A stretch of DNA of 64,000 nt from Catellatospora sp. TT07R-123 (lineage in GTDB: Bacteria > Actinomycetota > Actinomycetes > Mycobacteriales > Micromonosporaceae): contig NZ_BNEM01000002.1 in assembly GCF_018327705.1 (NCBI RefSeq), positions 2,046,001 to 2,110,000 of the forward strand, in the 5' to 3' direction. The translations under genes and the position numbers were made by a program. The notes under the pieces are model-generated. The model had not been told where the DNA came from and did not search any database. It saw only the letters and a list, made by a program, of their open reading frames with translations. Below, piece by piece: positions 37,257-48,984 of this stretch (its first letter is position 1; each line of letters starts with the position of its first letter).

Positions 37257-38087
37257 GTGGCCACTCCGCCCTGGACCCCCGAACCAAGCCAGTTCACCGC
37301 ACCGCCGCCGCAGCGCCGCGGCACGAGCACCGGGCTGATCGTCACCGTCGTCGCCGCCGCCGTCGCGGTGCTGCTGTGCCTGGTCGGCGTGGCCGCCGTG
37401 GTGGTGCTGCGGCTGCGCGACTCGGTCGACGAGGCGGGTGGCCCCGGTGCCGCACCCGCCGCCACGTCCGGCGCCGGGCAGTCCACGGCCGCACCGGCCG
37501 GGTCGGCCCGCTGCCGGTGGCTGGCCGAGACCCCGTCCGAGATGGTCCGCGACGTCGGCACGCCGCCCGTGACGGTCCCGGCGCGCGGCAGCCAGACCAT
37601 GACCATCACGACCAACCGCGGCGTCGTCAAGGTCGAGGTCAACACCGCCGCCGCGCCCTGCACCGCGGCGAGCATGACCTACCTGGCGTCGAAGAAGTTC
37701 TTCGACGGCACCAAGTGCCACCGCCTCACCACCGAGGGCATCAGCGTGCTCCAGTGCGGCGATCCGAGCGGCACCGGCATGGGCGGCCCGGCGTACCGGT
37801 TCGGCGACGAGAACCTGCCCGTCGGCGCCGCCGAGACGTACCCGGTCGGCACCGTGGCCATGGCCGACACCGGCCAGCCGGACAGCGTGGGCAGCCAGTT
37901 CTTCATCGTGTGGGGCACCAGCCAGCTCGGCCCGGACTACACCGTCCTGGGCGTGATCACCCAGGGGCTGGACGTGGTGAAGGCGATCGGCCGGGCCGGG
38001 GCGGTGCGCGACGGCCAGGCCGCCGCGGACGGCGAGCCCAAGCAGCCGGTGGCGATCACCTCGATCACGCTGTCAGACCCGGCCTGA
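37257..38087 (+). CDS. Membrane-anchored peptidyl-prolyl isomerase, copy 3
   Basis: 276 residues from GTG 37257 with AGGAG six bases before. The N-terminus is Pro-rich rather than basic (PPWTPEPSQFTAPPPQRR), then one membrane segment (about 24-50). The cyclophilin domain is close to copy 2: MTYLASKKFFD, KCHRLTTEGI (R156), VLQCGDPS, GTVAMADTG and SQFFIVWGTSQLGPDYTVLG. Likely active. A hairpin before it and the different N-terminus suggest separate expression and topology control. Confidence 0.91.
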   Translation: MATPPWTPEPSQFTAPPPQRRGTSTGLIVTVVAAAVAVLLCLVGVAAVVVLRLRDSVDEAGGPGAAPAATSGAGQSTAAPAGSARCRWLAETPSEMVRDVGTPPVTVPARGSQTMTITTNRGVVKVEVNTAAAPCTAASMTYLASKKFFDGTKCHRLTTEGISVLQCGDPSGTGMGGPAYRFGDENLPVGAAETYPVGTVAMADTGQPDSVGSQFFIVWGTSQLGPDYTVLGVITQGLDVVKAIGRAGAVRDGQAAADGEPKQPVAITSITLSDPA

Positions 38088-38132
38088 GCTGCGACGATCC
38101 GTCCTAGAATGGGGACGAAGGAGGGTGCGGAC

Positions 38133-38279
38133 ATGGCATTCCTACTGTGGATCCTCGCCGTCATCCTGGTCGTCGCCGGCATCTTCGCGCTGGTGCGCCG
38201 CCAGATCCTCTGGGGCATCGTCCTCATCGTCGTCGGCCTGCTGGTCGGCCCGGGTGGGGTGAGCATCTTCACCCACTGA
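38133..38279 (+). CDS. GPGG-motif small membrane protein (48 residues)
   Basis: Short ORF starting ATG 38133, eight bases after AAGGAGG, and ending TGA 38279. It encodes two closely spaced hydrophobic helices (LLWILAVILVVAGIFALV and ILWGIVLIVVGLLV) separated by RRQ, then GPGGVSIFTH. This is the layout of the actinobacterial GPGG-motif small membrane protein; its function is unknown to me. It has its own ribosome site, and its terminator is shared with rel. Confidence 0.85.
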   Translation: MAFLLWILAVILVVAGIFALVRRQILWGIVLIVVGLLVGPGGVSIFTH

Positions 38280-38284
38280 CACGA

Positions 38285-38318
38285 AACGGGGCGGCCCGCA
38301 GGTCGCGGGCGCCCCGTT
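38285..38318. terminator. Bidirectional terminator hairpin
   Basis: Stem AACGGGGCG-GCCCGC with GCGGGC-GCCCCGTT around AGGTC, one bulged G, between the convergent GPGG gene and rel. Confidence 0.75.
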
Positions 38319-38334
38319 CTCGTGTGGTCGGTGC

Positions 38335-40818
<2,484 letters not shown>

Positions 40819-40883
40819 TGGCCGCTCCTTCAGAAGAGGTTCGGATAGCCCATGCTACCTGGGATCGGGCGCGCAAGCTCAGC

Positions 40884-41441
40884 TCAGACCCGCAGCAGCG
40901 CGTGAACGGGCCGCCCGGTCAGCCTTTCGCGGCCGTTGAGGAAGCCGAGCTCGATCAGCACGAGAAAGCCCGCGAGCTGTCCACCCGCCCGTTCGACCAG
41001 GTCGAGGGTGGCCTCGGCGGTGCCGCCGGTGGCCAGCACGTCGTCGACGACCAGCACCCGCTGCCCGGGGACGAACGCCTCCTCGCTGATCTCCAGGGTG
41101 GCTTCGCCGTATTCTAGCGCGTATGAGGCCGAGTGGGCCGGTCTGGGCAGCTTGCCCTTCTTGCGGACCGGGACGACGCCCTTGCCCGCCGCGTACGCCA
41201 CCGCGGCGGCGACCACGAAACCGCGGGCCTCGACCCCCACCACGACGTCGAACGTGTCCTCGCCGTAGTGGCCGACGATCACGTCGATCAGCTCGCGGAA
41301 GGCCGCCCCGTCGGCGAACAGCGGGGTGAGGTCCTTGAACATGACCCCCGCCTGGGGGAAGTCGGGCACGTCGACGACCAGTTCGGCGACGCGCGCCGCG
41401 GTGGCCGGACCGCTGTCGCCCTGCAGCACATCGTTGGTCAC
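40884..41441 (-). CDS. apt: Adenine phosphoribosyltransferase
   Basis: 185 residues from GTG 41441. Converts adenine and PRPP to [44 protein letters not shown] and the PRPP loop [14 protein letters not shown] are present. It lies between secF and rel, its usual place. Confidence 0.95.
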   Translation of the reverse strand: MTNDVLQGDSGPATAARVAELVVDVPDFPQAGVMFKDLTPLFADGAAFRELIDVIVGHYGEDTFDVVVGVEARGFVVAAAVAYAAGKGVVPVRKKGKLPRPAHSASYALEYGEATLEISEEAFVPGQRVLVVDDVLATGGTAEATLDLVERAGGQLAGFLVLIELGFLNGRERLTGRPVHALLRV

Positions 41442-41476
41442 GCGCTCACCCTAGCGGCAACCAGCCCAGGAACGGG

Positions 41477-41509
41477 ACAGGCCCGGCACCTCGAGGGTGC
41501 CGGGCCTGT
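41477..41509 (-). terminator. Hairpin terminator after secF
   Basis: 14-bp perfect stem ACAGGCCCGGCACC with its complement (41477-41490, 41496-41509), loop TCGAG, 14 bases past the secF stop. Confidence 0.8.
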
Positions 41510-41522
41510 GTGGTACGTGCGC

Positions 41523-42620
41523 CTAGCGGCGCTTGGTCGCCGGGCGACCGGCCGGGCGGACCGGCTTGGCACCCGCCTTCGGCGCCGAGGTGGCACCGAC
41601 GGCGACCACGGGCTGGCCGGGGACGACCTCGGCCGCGGTCTTGCCGAGCGACGCCCGGCGGGCGCGCACCCGCTGGGTGTGGTTGGCGATGACCGGGTCC
41701 ATCTCCTTCAGCCAGACCAGCACCGGGGTGGCGAAGAACAGCGACGAGTAGACCGCCATCGCCATACCGATGAACAGCACCAGGCCCAGGTCCTTCAGCG
41801 TGCCCGCGCCCAGCAGGCCGGCACCGATGAACAGCAGGCCGCCGACCGGCAGCAGCGCCACCAGCGAGGTGTTGATCGACCGCATGAAGGTCTGGTTCAG
41901 CGCCAGGTTCGCCGCCTCGGCGTACGTCGAGGTGCTGGAGCCCGTGATGCCACGGGTGTTCTCCTGCACCTTGTCGAACACGACGACGACGTCGTAGAGG
42001 GCGAAACCGAGGATGGTGAGGAAGCCGATCACGGTCGACGGCGTGACCTCGAAGCCGACCACGGAGTACACCGCGGCGGTGGCCACCAGGTCGAAGATGA
42101 GCGAGGCGACCGCGGCCGCGGCCATCCGCCACTCGAACCGGATGACCAGGTAGGCGGTGACCACCAGCAGGAAGATGCCCAGACCCAGCAGCGCCTGCTG
42201 CGTGACCTGCTCACCCCACTGCGGGCTGACCCGGTCGTCGGAGATCGACTTGACGTCCAGGTTGAGCGCCTTGGCCACCGACTCCTTGACTGCCTTGGTC
42301 TGGGCGTCGTCCAGCGCCGACGTGCGGATCAGGTAGACCGCGTCGCCGATCTGCTGCGCGGGCACCATCGTGGCGCCCGGGTCGGCGTCCTTGACCGCGT
42401 TGTCGATCGCCGTCTCGACGTCGGCCAGCGAGCCCGCCGCCACCGGCACCTGGAACTGGTTGCCGCCCGAGAACTCGATGCCCGGCTTGAAGCCGATCAG
42501 CACCAGGCTGAGGATCGCCAGCAGCACGACGCCGCCGGCCACGCCGAACCACAGCTTGCGCCGCTCGACGATCTGAAGCCCGGCCTCACCGCGGTAGAGG
42601 CGGGATGCGAGACCACTCAT
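41523..42620 (-). CDS. secF: Protein-export membrane protein SecF
   Basis: 365 residues, six membrane segments, one long outer loop after the first (FSGGNQFQVPVAAGSL). FLTILGFALYDVVVVFDKVQEN is the conserved SecF proton-channel region. The C-terminus is Ala/Lys/Arg-rich and cytoplasmic. It overlaps secD by four bases and acts with SecD, YajC and SecYEG to pull substrates outward. Confidence 0.96.
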   Translation of the reverse strand: MSGLASRLYRGEAGLQIVERRKLWFGVAGGVVLLAILSLVLIGFKPGIEFSGGNQFQVPVAAGSLADVETAIDNAVKDADPGATMVPAQQIGDAVYLIRTSALDDAQTKAVKESVAKALNLDVKSISDDRVSPQWGEQVTQQALLGLGIFLLVVTAYLVIRFEWRMAAAAVASLIFDLVATAAVYSVVGFEVTPSTVIGFLTILGFALYDVVVVFDKVQENTRGITGSSTSTYAEAANLALNQTFMRSINTSLVALLPVGGLLFIGAGLLGAGTLKDLGLVLFIGMAMAVYSSLFFATPVLVWLKEMDPVIANHTQRVRARRASLGKTAAEVVPGQPVVAVGATSAPKAGAKPVRPAGRPATKRR

Positions 42621-44461
42621 GCCTTAGCCTCCTTGGCTTCGTGCAGCACGCGGCCGAGGCCGCTGACGCGCGGGGACAGGAACGCGTCGGTGCGGGCGAA
42701 CAGCGCCATGATCGGGTACCGGAAGAGGAACACCACGATCAGGTCGATCAGGGTCGCCAGACCCAGCGCGAAGGCGAAGCCCGCCACCGCGCCGGTGGAG
42801 ACCAGGTACAGCACCACCGCTGCCAGCAGCGAGATCGCGTTGGCGGTGAGGATGGTGCGGCGGGCGCGGACCCACGCGCGCTGGACGGCGCTGCGCGGCG
42901 CCCGGCCCTCGCGGATCTCGTCCTTGAGCCGCTCGAAGTAGATGACGAACGAGTCCGCCGCCACACCGAGTGACACGATGAAACCTGCTATACCGGCCAG
43001 GCTCAGGGTGAAGCCCATCGTCCGGCCCAGCACCACCAGCGCCAGGAACGTCAGCACCGCCGACAGCAGCAGCGACAGCGTGATGACCGTGCCGAGCAGG
43101 CGGTAGTAGAAGAACGAGTAGATGATGACCAGCAGCAGGCCGATGCCCGCCGCCAGCAGACCCGCCTGCAGGTGCTCGCCACCCAGCGTCGCCGTGATGG
43201 TCTGCGTCGCCTGCTGCTTGAAGGAGATCGCCAGCGAGCCGTAGGTGATGCCGTCGGCCAGCTCCTTGGCCGACTTGGCGTCGAAGTCACCGGTGATCTG
43301 CGACCGGTCGGTCAGCACGCCCTGGATGTACGGCGCCGACAGGATCTTGTTGTCGAGGACCACCGCGACCGCGCAGCGGCCGGACTCGTCCACCGCGCCG
43401 GCGTCGCACTTCGGGTCACCGGTGTTCTGGAACGCCTCACGGGTGAGGTTGGTCCACTTGTCCTGGCCGGCGCCGGAGAAGGTCAGGCCGACCACGCGGC
43501 GGCTGGTGCCCTGCTCCACCTGCGGGGTCGCGGTGTCGACGTCGGTGCCGGCGACCTTCGCGACGTCCAGCAGGTACTTGCTCTGGCCCTGGCAGGCCAC
43601 GACCTGCTTGTCCGGGGTGGCGATCGCACCGGTGATCCGCTTGTTCAGCTTGTCGCAGCTGACCTGCGGCACGTAGAACTGCATCTCGGTGGTGAGCGCG
43701 TTGACGTCGGCCGGGGTCAGGTCGGCGAACGGCTTGAGCGCCACGATCTGGGCGGCGTCGGTCGGCACCGCGGTGAGCGCCTTGGCGGCGTCCCACGCGG
43801 CCTTGCCGACCTTGGCCTGGACCTGCTCGGGGGTCACCCGGACGTCGGTGTCGTCGGCGGCCGGGGTGGCCGCGGGCGACGCGCTGGCGCTCGGGGCGGG
43901 CGACGCGCTGGGCGACGCGCTGGCCATGGCCGCACCGCCGCCGGAACCCGAGGCCTTCGGCGAGGCGCTGGCCGACGCGCTCGGCTTGGCCGAGGTCGAC
44001 GGCTTGGCCGAGGCCGACGCGGAGGGCGCGGCCGACGGGGTCGCCGCCGGCGCCACGGCGCCGCCGCCGTCCGTGACCTTGATGACCTTGCGGAAGAACA
44101 GCTGCGAGGCCTGGCCGACGTCGCGGATCGCGTCCTCGGCCTTCTTGGCCACCTGGACGACGATGAGATCGTTGCCTTCGGTGACGACCTGCGCCTCGGC
44201 GACGCCGCGGGCGTCGACGCGCTGCTGGATGATCTGGCGAGCCTGCTCGAGCTCTTCGGGCTTGGGCGGAGCCCCGTCCTGCGTCACTGCCTTGTAGGTG
44301 ACCCGCGAGCCGCCGACGAGGTCGAGTCCGAGCTGGGGGGCCAGGCGGTCACTGAAACCGCCCTTACCGCCGAACCAGGCCAGGCTGGCGAGGATGACGA
44401 AGATGGCGCCGAGCAAGGCGAGTTGCCGCCCGGGGCGCATCTGTCCCTGAGGTGGTGCCAC
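42617..44461 (-). CDS. secD: Protein-export membrane protein SecD
   Basis: 614 residues. N-terminal membrane segment, outer loop with GLDLVGGSRVTYK, a low-complexity Ala/Ser/Pro/Lys insert of about 75 residues (about 145-220), then five membrane segments carrying LAGIAGFIVSLGVAADSFVIYFERLKDE. The insert is a known actinobacterial variation. It follows yajC after 78 bases and is translated with secF. Confidence 0.95.
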   Translation of the reverse strand: MAPPQGQMRPGRQLALLGAIFVILASLAWFGGKGGFSDRLAPQLGLDLVGGSRVTYKAVTQDGAPPKPEELEQARQIIQQRVDARGVAEAQVVTEGNDLIVVQVAKKAEDAIRDVGQASQLFFRKVIKVTDGGGAVAPAATPSAAPSASASAKPSTSAKPSASASASPKASGSGGGAAMASASPSASPAPSASASPAATPAADDTDVRVTPEQVQAKVGKAAWDAAKALTAVPTDAAQIVALKPFADLTPADVNALTTEMQFYVPQVSCDKLNKRITGAIATPDKQVVACQGQSKYLLDVAKVAGTDVDTATPQVEQGTSRRVVGLTFSGAGQDKWTNLTREAFQNTGDPKCDAGAVDESGRCAVAVVLDNKILSAPYIQGVLTDRSQITGDFDAKSAKELADGITYGSLAISFKQQATQTITATLGGEHLQAGLLAAGIGLLLVIIYSFFYYRLLGTVITLSLLLSAVLTFLALVVLGRTMGFTLSLAGIAGFIVSLGVAADSFVIYFERLKDEIREGRAPRSAVQRAWVRARRTILTANAISLLAAVVLYLVSTGAVAGFAFALGLATLIDLIVVFLFRYPIMALFARTDAFLSPRVSGLGRVLHEAKEAKA

Positions 44462-44539
44462 GGCTGTCGAGTCCTTCTGGGAATGGGTACGGATGGGGAT
44501 ACACCACGGCCGGGACGCGGCCGTGGTGCAGGGGTTTCC

Positions 44540-44881
44540 TTACTTGTCTTCCTGCACGGGGTTGTCCACCACGTGGTCGGTCGGCGCGGTCGTCTCCGAG
44601 ATCACGCGACCCACGGCCTGGCGCGCGTAGCGCGCGGTGACGCCAGGCGAAATCTCCAGCGTGATGCTCTCGTCGTCGACTGCCACCACCGTGCCGTACA
44701 GGCCGCCGATCGTGACGATCTTGTCGCCTGCGCCGAGCGCCTTCTGCATCGACTCGGCTTCCTTGCGACGCTTGGACTGCGGCCGGATGAACATGAAGTA
44801 CATCAGACCGAAGAGCAGCGCGATCATGAGAAGCGGAGTGTATCCCCCGCCCGTCTGGCCCGCAGCCCAGGAATCACTCAC
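44540..44881 (-). CDS. yajC: Preprotein translocase accessory subunit YajC
   Basis: 113 residues from GTG 44881 with AAAGG before it. One membrane segment (PLLMIALLFGLMYFMFI), then RPQSKRRKE and the cytoplasmic DUF domain (GAGDKIVTIGGLYGTVVAV, TLEISPGVTARYARQAVGRV). First gene of yajC-secD-secF. Confidence 0.94.
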   Translation of the reverse strand: MSDSWAAGQTGGGYTPLLMIALLFGLMYFMFIRPQSKRRKEAESMQKALGAGDKIVTIGGLYGTVVAVDDESITLEISPGVTARYARQAVGRVISETTAPTDHVVDNPVQEDK

Positions 44882-45033
44882 GATGTGACCTTTCCACACG
44901 GCCCCGCGGCGCAGCATCGCGCGCCGTCGGTGGCGACTGTCGTCCGTTCGGACCGCGCGAAGTCTAGTCGGTGTGCTGACGATCGCACACTTGCGGTGCG
45001 GATCACGTTAAGATCACGACCCGGCACGGAGGG

Positions 45034-46098
45034 TCAGGAGTCCGGCTGACTGTCGGCGGAGAACAGGTCGGGTACCCCGGTGGTACCTGCCCCGAACGTA
45101 CCATTAGGGGGATTTTTACCTAGATGGCGCCACGCACCGGCGGTGGCGACACGACCCCGCGGCGTACGCGCCAACAGGCCCGCACGCACCAGAAACGGCT
45201 CCACCACCTCCTCCACCGTGTCGGGTTGCTCACCCACGGCGACCGCCAGCGTGGACAGGCCGACCGGCCCGCCGCCGAACAGTTCCACCAGTGCGACGAG
45301 CACCGCCCGGTCCAGGCGGTCCAGACCGGCGGCGTCGACGTCGTACACCTTGAGCGCCGCGCGGGCGGCCGACACCGTGACCACGCCGTCGGCCCGCAGC
45401 TCGGCGTAGTCGCGCACCCGGCGCAGCAGCCGGTTGGCCACCCGCGGTGTGCCGCGCGAGCGCCCCGCGATCTCGGCGATGCCCTCGGTGGTGGCGGCCA
45501 CCCCGAGGATGCGCGCCGAGCGCTGGAGCAGCACCGCCAGCTCAGCCGAGGTGTAGAACTCCATGTGCCCGACGAAACCGAACCGGTCCCGCATCGGCCC
45601 GGTCAGCAGACCGGCCCGCGTGGTCGCGCCGACCAGGGTGAACGGCTCCAGATCCAACGGGATCGCGGTGGCGCCGGGCCCCTTGCCGACCATCACGTCG
45701 ACCCGGAAATCCTCCATCGCGCTGTAGAGCAGCTCCTCGGCGGGCTTGGCGATGCGGTGGATCTCGTCGATGAACAGCACGTCACCGGCCTGGAGGCTGG
45801 TGAGCACGGCCGCCAGGTCGCCCGAGCGCTCGATCGCCGGGCCCGAGGTCATCCGCAGCGCGCCGCCCAGCTCGGCCGCCACGATCATGGCCAGGGTGGT
45901 CTTGCCCAGGCCGGGCGAGCCGGAGAACAGGATGTGGTCGGGCGGGGTGCCCCGGCGCATCGCGCTGTGCAGCAGGACCTCCAGCTGCTCGCGCACGCGC
46001 TCCTGGGCCACGAACTCGGCCAGCCGCTTGGGCCGCACCGAGGCTTCGGCGTCCCGCTCCTCCGGCGAGGCCAGCGCGCTGACCAGCGAATCGGTCAT
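45034..46098 (-). CDS. ruvB: Holliday junction branch-migration helicase RuvB
   Basis: 354 residues from ATG 46098, overlapping the ruvA stop. AAA+ motor: Walker [12 protein letters not shown], Walker [10 protein letters not shown], sensor [12 protein letters not shown], arginine finger region PMRDRFGF, and the C-terminal winged helix ([21 protein letters not shown]). The open frame upstream of 46098 only shadows ruvA. Confidence 0.96.
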   Translation of the reverse strand: MTDSLVSALASPEERDAEASVRPKRLAEFVAQERVREQLEVLLHSAMRRGTPPDHILFSGSPGLGKTTLAMIVAAELGGALRMTSGPAIERSGDLAAVLTSLQAGDVLFIDEIHRIAKPAEELLYSAMEDFRVDVMVGKGPGATAIPLDLEPFTLVGATTRAGLLTGPMRDRFGFVGHMEFYTSAELAVLLQRSARILGVAATTEGIAEIAGRSRGTPRVANRLLRRVRDYAELRADGVVTVSAARAALKVYDVDAAGLDRLDRAVLVALVELFGGGPVGLSTLAVAVGEQPDTVEEVVEPFLVRAGLLARTPRGRVATAGAWRHLGKNPPNGTFGAGTTGVPDLFSADSQPDS

Positions 46099-46691
46099 CG
46101 CGACTTGCCCAGCATGCGGATGGCCTGCCGCAGCAGGTCCGGCACGGGCGGCACGGTCCCGTCGATGGTCTCGGCCACCGCCGACACCGCCTGCTCGGCC
46201 TGCGCGGCACTCCAGCCCAGGCCGATGAGGCCCTGGCGGACCTGCTCGGTCCAGGCCGTCGGGCGGCCGCCCTGCACCGGTACGGCCGAAACCGGGCCGA
46301 TCTTGTCGCGCAGCTCCAGCACCAGGCGCTCGGCGCCCTTCTTGCCGATGCCCGGCACCCGCGTGAGCACGCCGATGTCGCCGTGCGCGATCGCCGCCCG
46401 CAGCACGTCGGGCGAGTGCACCGCCAGCGCCGCCTGCGCCAGCCGCGGCCCGACCCCGGTGGCGGTCATCAGCAGCTCGAACAGTTGCTTCTCGTCGTCC
46501 TCGGCGAACCCGAACAGGGTCAGCGAGTCCTCCCGCACCACCAGCGTGGTGGCCAGCCGCGCAGGCTGGCCCACCCGCAGCGAGGACAGCGTGCCGGGCG
46601 CGCAGTGCACGCTCAGGCCCACCCCGCCGACTTCCACCACGGCCGTGTCCGCGCCGACCGCGGCCACCACCCCGGCCACACTCGCGATCAT
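46095..46691 (-). CDS. ruvA: Holliday junction-binding protein RuvA
   Basis: 198 residues. OB fold ([20 protein letters not shown]), two HhH motifs ([13 protein letters not shown] and [13 protein letters not shown]), and a C-terminal RuvB-binding domain ([18 protein letters not shown]). Overlaps ruvC and ruvB by four bases each. Confidence 0.96.
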   Translation of the reverse strand: MIASVAGVVAAVGADTAVVEVGGVGLSVHCAPGTLSSLRVGQPARLATTLVVREDSLTLFGFAEDDEKQLFELLMTATGVGPRLAQAALAVHSPDVLRAAIAHGDIGVLTRVPGIGKKGAERLVLELRDKIGPVSAVPVQGGRPTAWTEQVRQGLIGLGWSAAQAEQAVSAVAETIDGTVPPVPDLLRQAIRMLGKSR

Positions 46692-47227
46692 CGTGCCTCT
46701 CCTCGTGCCGTCGCCTTGCGGATGGCCTCACCCAGGCGGTCGCGGGTGCCACCGCGCCAGATGTGGCAGATGGCCAGCGCCAGCGCGTCCGCGGCGTCCG
46801 CCGGGCGGGGCGGGGCGTCCAGCCGCAGCAGCCGGGTGACCATCGAGGTGACCTGCTTCTTGTCGGCCTGACCGGAGCCGGTCACGGCCGCTTTCACCTC
46901 GCTGGGAGTGTAGGTGCGCACCGGCAGCCCGGCCCGCGCGGCCGCCAGCACCGCCACCGCCGCCGCCTGCGCGGTGCCCATCACCGTGCGCACGTTGTGC
47001 TGGGCGAAGACCCGCTCGACGGCGATGCTGTCGGGCTGGTGGATCCGGATCAGCTCCGCGAGGCTCGTGTCCAGGTGCAGCAGCCGGTCGGCCAGATCCA
47101 GATCGGGATCGGAGGTGACCACCGTGTAGTGGACCATCGTGCAGGGGCGGCCCGGGACGCCCTCGACCACGCCGACCCCGCACCGGGTCAGCCCCGGGTC
47201 CACGCCGAGCACCCGCCGCTGCTGCAC
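46688..47227 (-). CDS. ruvC: Holliday junction resolvase RuvC
   Basis: 179 residues from GTG 47227, eight bases after GGGAGTG. Catalytic acids in [15 protein letters not shown] and [24 protein letters not shown] is the DNA-binding part. First gene of the ruvCAB operon. Confidence 0.96.
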   Translation of the reverse strand: MQQRRVLGVDPGLTRCGVGVVEGVPGRPCTMVHYTVVTSDPDLDLADRLLHLDTSLAELIRIHQPDSIAVERVFAQHNVRTVMGTAQAAAVAVLAAARAGLPVRTYTPSEVKAAVTGSGQADKKQVTSMVTRLLRLDAPPRPADAADALALAICHIWRGGTRDRLGEAIRKATARGEAR

Positions 47228-47316
47228 CTGTGGTCACTCCCGTCGCCGTACGTGTGTACGACACCCTAGTGGACGGGTGAGACGTCTTACGCGCCACCGC
47301 ACCGCCCGGCGCCCCG

Positions 47317-47404
47317 CTCGTTCGCGCGGTTCCGGGGATTTCGTTCGCGCGGTCCCGGGGAACTCGTGCGCGCGATTCCGGGGAACTCGTGCAGTTTCGG
47401 GGAA
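47317..47404. repeat. 23-bp tandem repeat, about 3.8 copies
   Basis: Units 47317-47339, 47340-47362, 47363-47385 and a shortened 47386-47404, each close to YTCGTKCGCGCGRTTCCGGG followed by GAW. The last unit runs into the left arm of the hairpin. Confidence 0.85.
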
Positions 47405-47450
47405 AGTGCTGGAATCCGGCCCGTAATTCCAGCACTTTCCCCGAAACTGC
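47391..47450. repeat. Hairpin with perfect 25-bp arms
   Basis: Arms 47391-47415 (GCAGTTTCGGGGAAAGTGCT, then GGAAT) and 47426-47450 are exact complements, loop CCGGCCCGTA. Confidence 0.9.
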
Positions 47451-47562
47451 GCCCGCGTTCGGGGGTCGGCGCGACCGGGGCGGGGTCCTATGTGGTGGTT
47501 AGGATGGCGTGGGAGCGTTCCCGGCGCTTGCCCACCACCGTTTCGCACCCCACGGAGGAGAG

Positions 47563-48333
47563 ATGGCGACACCCCGCAGGCTGGCCGCGCTCGGCGCACT
47601 CGCCGCGATACTGGCACTGACCGCCTGCACCGGTGCCCCCGCACCGGCACCCAGTCCCACCGGCCTCAACGCCGGCGCCGACTGCGGCCTGCCCGACGGC
47701 GCCCGCCAGACCCGGTTCGGCTCCGACATCGGCGCCGACCTGGGCGGGTTCATCCTGGGCACCGGCCGCACCGGCGTGGTCATGGCCCACCAGAACGGCG
47801 GCGACGTCTGCCAGTGGCTCGACTACGGCCTGGTCCTGGTCCAGCGCGGCTACCGGGTGCTGCTGTTCGACTTCGGCGGCTTCGGCGTCTCCTCGGGCGG
47901 TTCGTCCACCAACGCCCAGCAGGTCGCCGCAGCGGCCAACGTGCTGCGCGGCGACGGCGCGACGTCGATCGTGCTGATGGGCGCCTCGATGGGCGGCACC
48001 GCCGCCCTGATCGCCGCACCCACGGTGAACCCGGCCCCGACCGCGGTGGTCGCCCTATCGGCACCCACGGTCTTCAGCGGCAACGCCCTGGACGCGGCCC
48101 CAAAACTGACCATGCCGGTGTTCTACGGCGCGGGCGACAGTGAGGGCAGCTTCACCCGCATGGCCAAGGAGCTGTACGACCTCACCCCCGCCACCACCAA
48201 GAAGCTGGCGTACGGCCCCGGCACCTTCCACGGCGTCTCCCTGCTCGACAGCGGCACCAGCCCACTCACCCTGGCCCTGGCCGACTTCCTCGCCGCCAAC
48301 GCCCCCGCCCTCCCCGCCGCCACCCCCTCCTGA
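47563..48333 (+). CDS. Alpha/beta-hydrolase lipoprotein
   Basis: 256 residues from ATG 47563 with GGAGGAG before it. Signal peptide ends LALTAC, a lipobox, so the enzyme should sit on the outer membrane face. Nucleophile elbow GASMGG, acid probably in YGAGDSEGSF, and histidine in GTFHGVSLL complete the triad; FDFGGFGVSSG is the oxyanion-side loop. Substrate unknown; esterase-like. Confidence 0.87.
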   Translation: MATPRRLAALGALAAILALTACTGAPAPAPSPTGLNAGADCGLPDGARQTRFGSDIGADLGGFILGTGRTGVVMAHQNGGDVCQWLDYGLVLVQRGYRVLLFDFGGFGVSSGGSSTNAQQVAAAANVLRGDGATSIVLMGASMGGTAALIAAPTVNPAPTAVVALSAPTVFSGNALDAAPKLTMPVFYGAGDSEGSFTRMAKELYDLTPATTKKLAYGPGTFHGVSLLDSGTSPLTLALADFLAANAPALPAATPS

Positions 48334-48370
48334 CCACCCCACCCCAACCCGCCCCTGCCGAGCCCGAGCT

Positions 48371-48560
48371 GAGCAAGCCGAGCAAGCCGAGCAAGCCGAG
48401 CAAGCCGAGCAAGCCGAGCAAGCCGAGCAAGCCGAGCAAGCCGAGCAAGCCGAGCGAGCCGAGCGAGCCGAGCGAGCCGAGCTGAGCGAGCCGAGCTGAG
48501 CGAGCCGAGTCGAGCCGAGGAGCCGAGTCGAGCCGAGGAGCCGAGTCGAGCCGAGGAGCC
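48371..48560. repeat. Minisatellite, 9-bp unit changing to 14- and 18-bp units
   Basis: Nine perfect copies of GAGCAAGCC (48371-48451), three of GAGCGAGCC (48452-48478), two of a 14-mer (48479-48506) and three of the 18-mer GAGTCGAGCCGAGGAGCC (48507-48560). Confidence 0.95.
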
Positions 48561-48607
48561 AACCGTCGGCCCCGGCCCCGACTCGCGCCCCGACCCGCTT
48601 TACATAA

Positions 48608-48663
48608 ACGCTGGCCTATCTAGAAGGCGAACATCGAGATCCGTCTTCTGGATAGGCCAGCGT
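48608..48663. repeat. Intergenic hairpin, family A copy 2
   Basis: Arms 48608-48626 (ACGCTGGCCTATCTAGAAG) and 48645-48663, one mismatch, 18-base loop. Related to the hairpin at 23604-23670 through ACGYTGGCCTAT. Confidence 0.88.
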
Positions 48664-48698
48664 CAATGCTAAGTGCTGCCGGCCGATGGCCGCAGCCG

Positions 48699-48984
48699 CC
48701 CCGTTGATCATGAACTTATGGCCGTGTTCGACGGCGCGTCTCCCGCACGAGGGCGTCATGATCGCCGTTCGCGGTCATAGTGCGCCAAAAAACCGCAGCT
48801 TATGACCGAGGACCGCGATCTTCGCAAGCACAGCGCCCCCAGGCGCCAGTCGCGACAGACGTCGCGGCCCGACCCGGCGCAAGGCCACGGTCCGTACCCG
48901 ATCAGCCGCCTCGGCGTGAGTCGATCACGGTGCCAGGGTTGGGACACGCCGTCGAACACGGCCATAAGTTCATGATCAACGGGG
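48699..48984. repeat. Element bounded by perfect 38-bp inverted repeats
   Basis: Arms 48699-48736 (CCCCGTTGATCATGAACTTA onward) and 48947-48984 are exact reverse complements over 38 bp; the interior of 210 bp has its own palindrome. The right arm lies in the 62-bp family C repeat (48921-48982) shared with 23893-23954. Confidence 0.92.

Larger units (their letters stand above)
47228..47562. other. 335-bp divergent gap with tandem repeats and a hairpin
   Basis: Between ruvC and the alpha/beta hydrolase gene, which diverge. It holds 23-bp tandem repeats (47317-47404) and a 25-bp hairpin (47391-47450). No gene is supported. Confidence 0.6.

Noticed and set aside
43860-44100. Ala/Ser/Pro insert in SecD as a novel feature
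   Set aside because: Such inserts are common in actinobacterial SecD proteins.
47317-47404. Possible CRISPR array
   Set aside because: The 23-bp units are contiguous with no spacers, and no cas genes are present.
48140-48499. An open frame reading AEQAEQ repeats across the minisatellite
   Set aside because: It is produced by the 9-bp repeat and overlaps the hydrolase gene out of frame.
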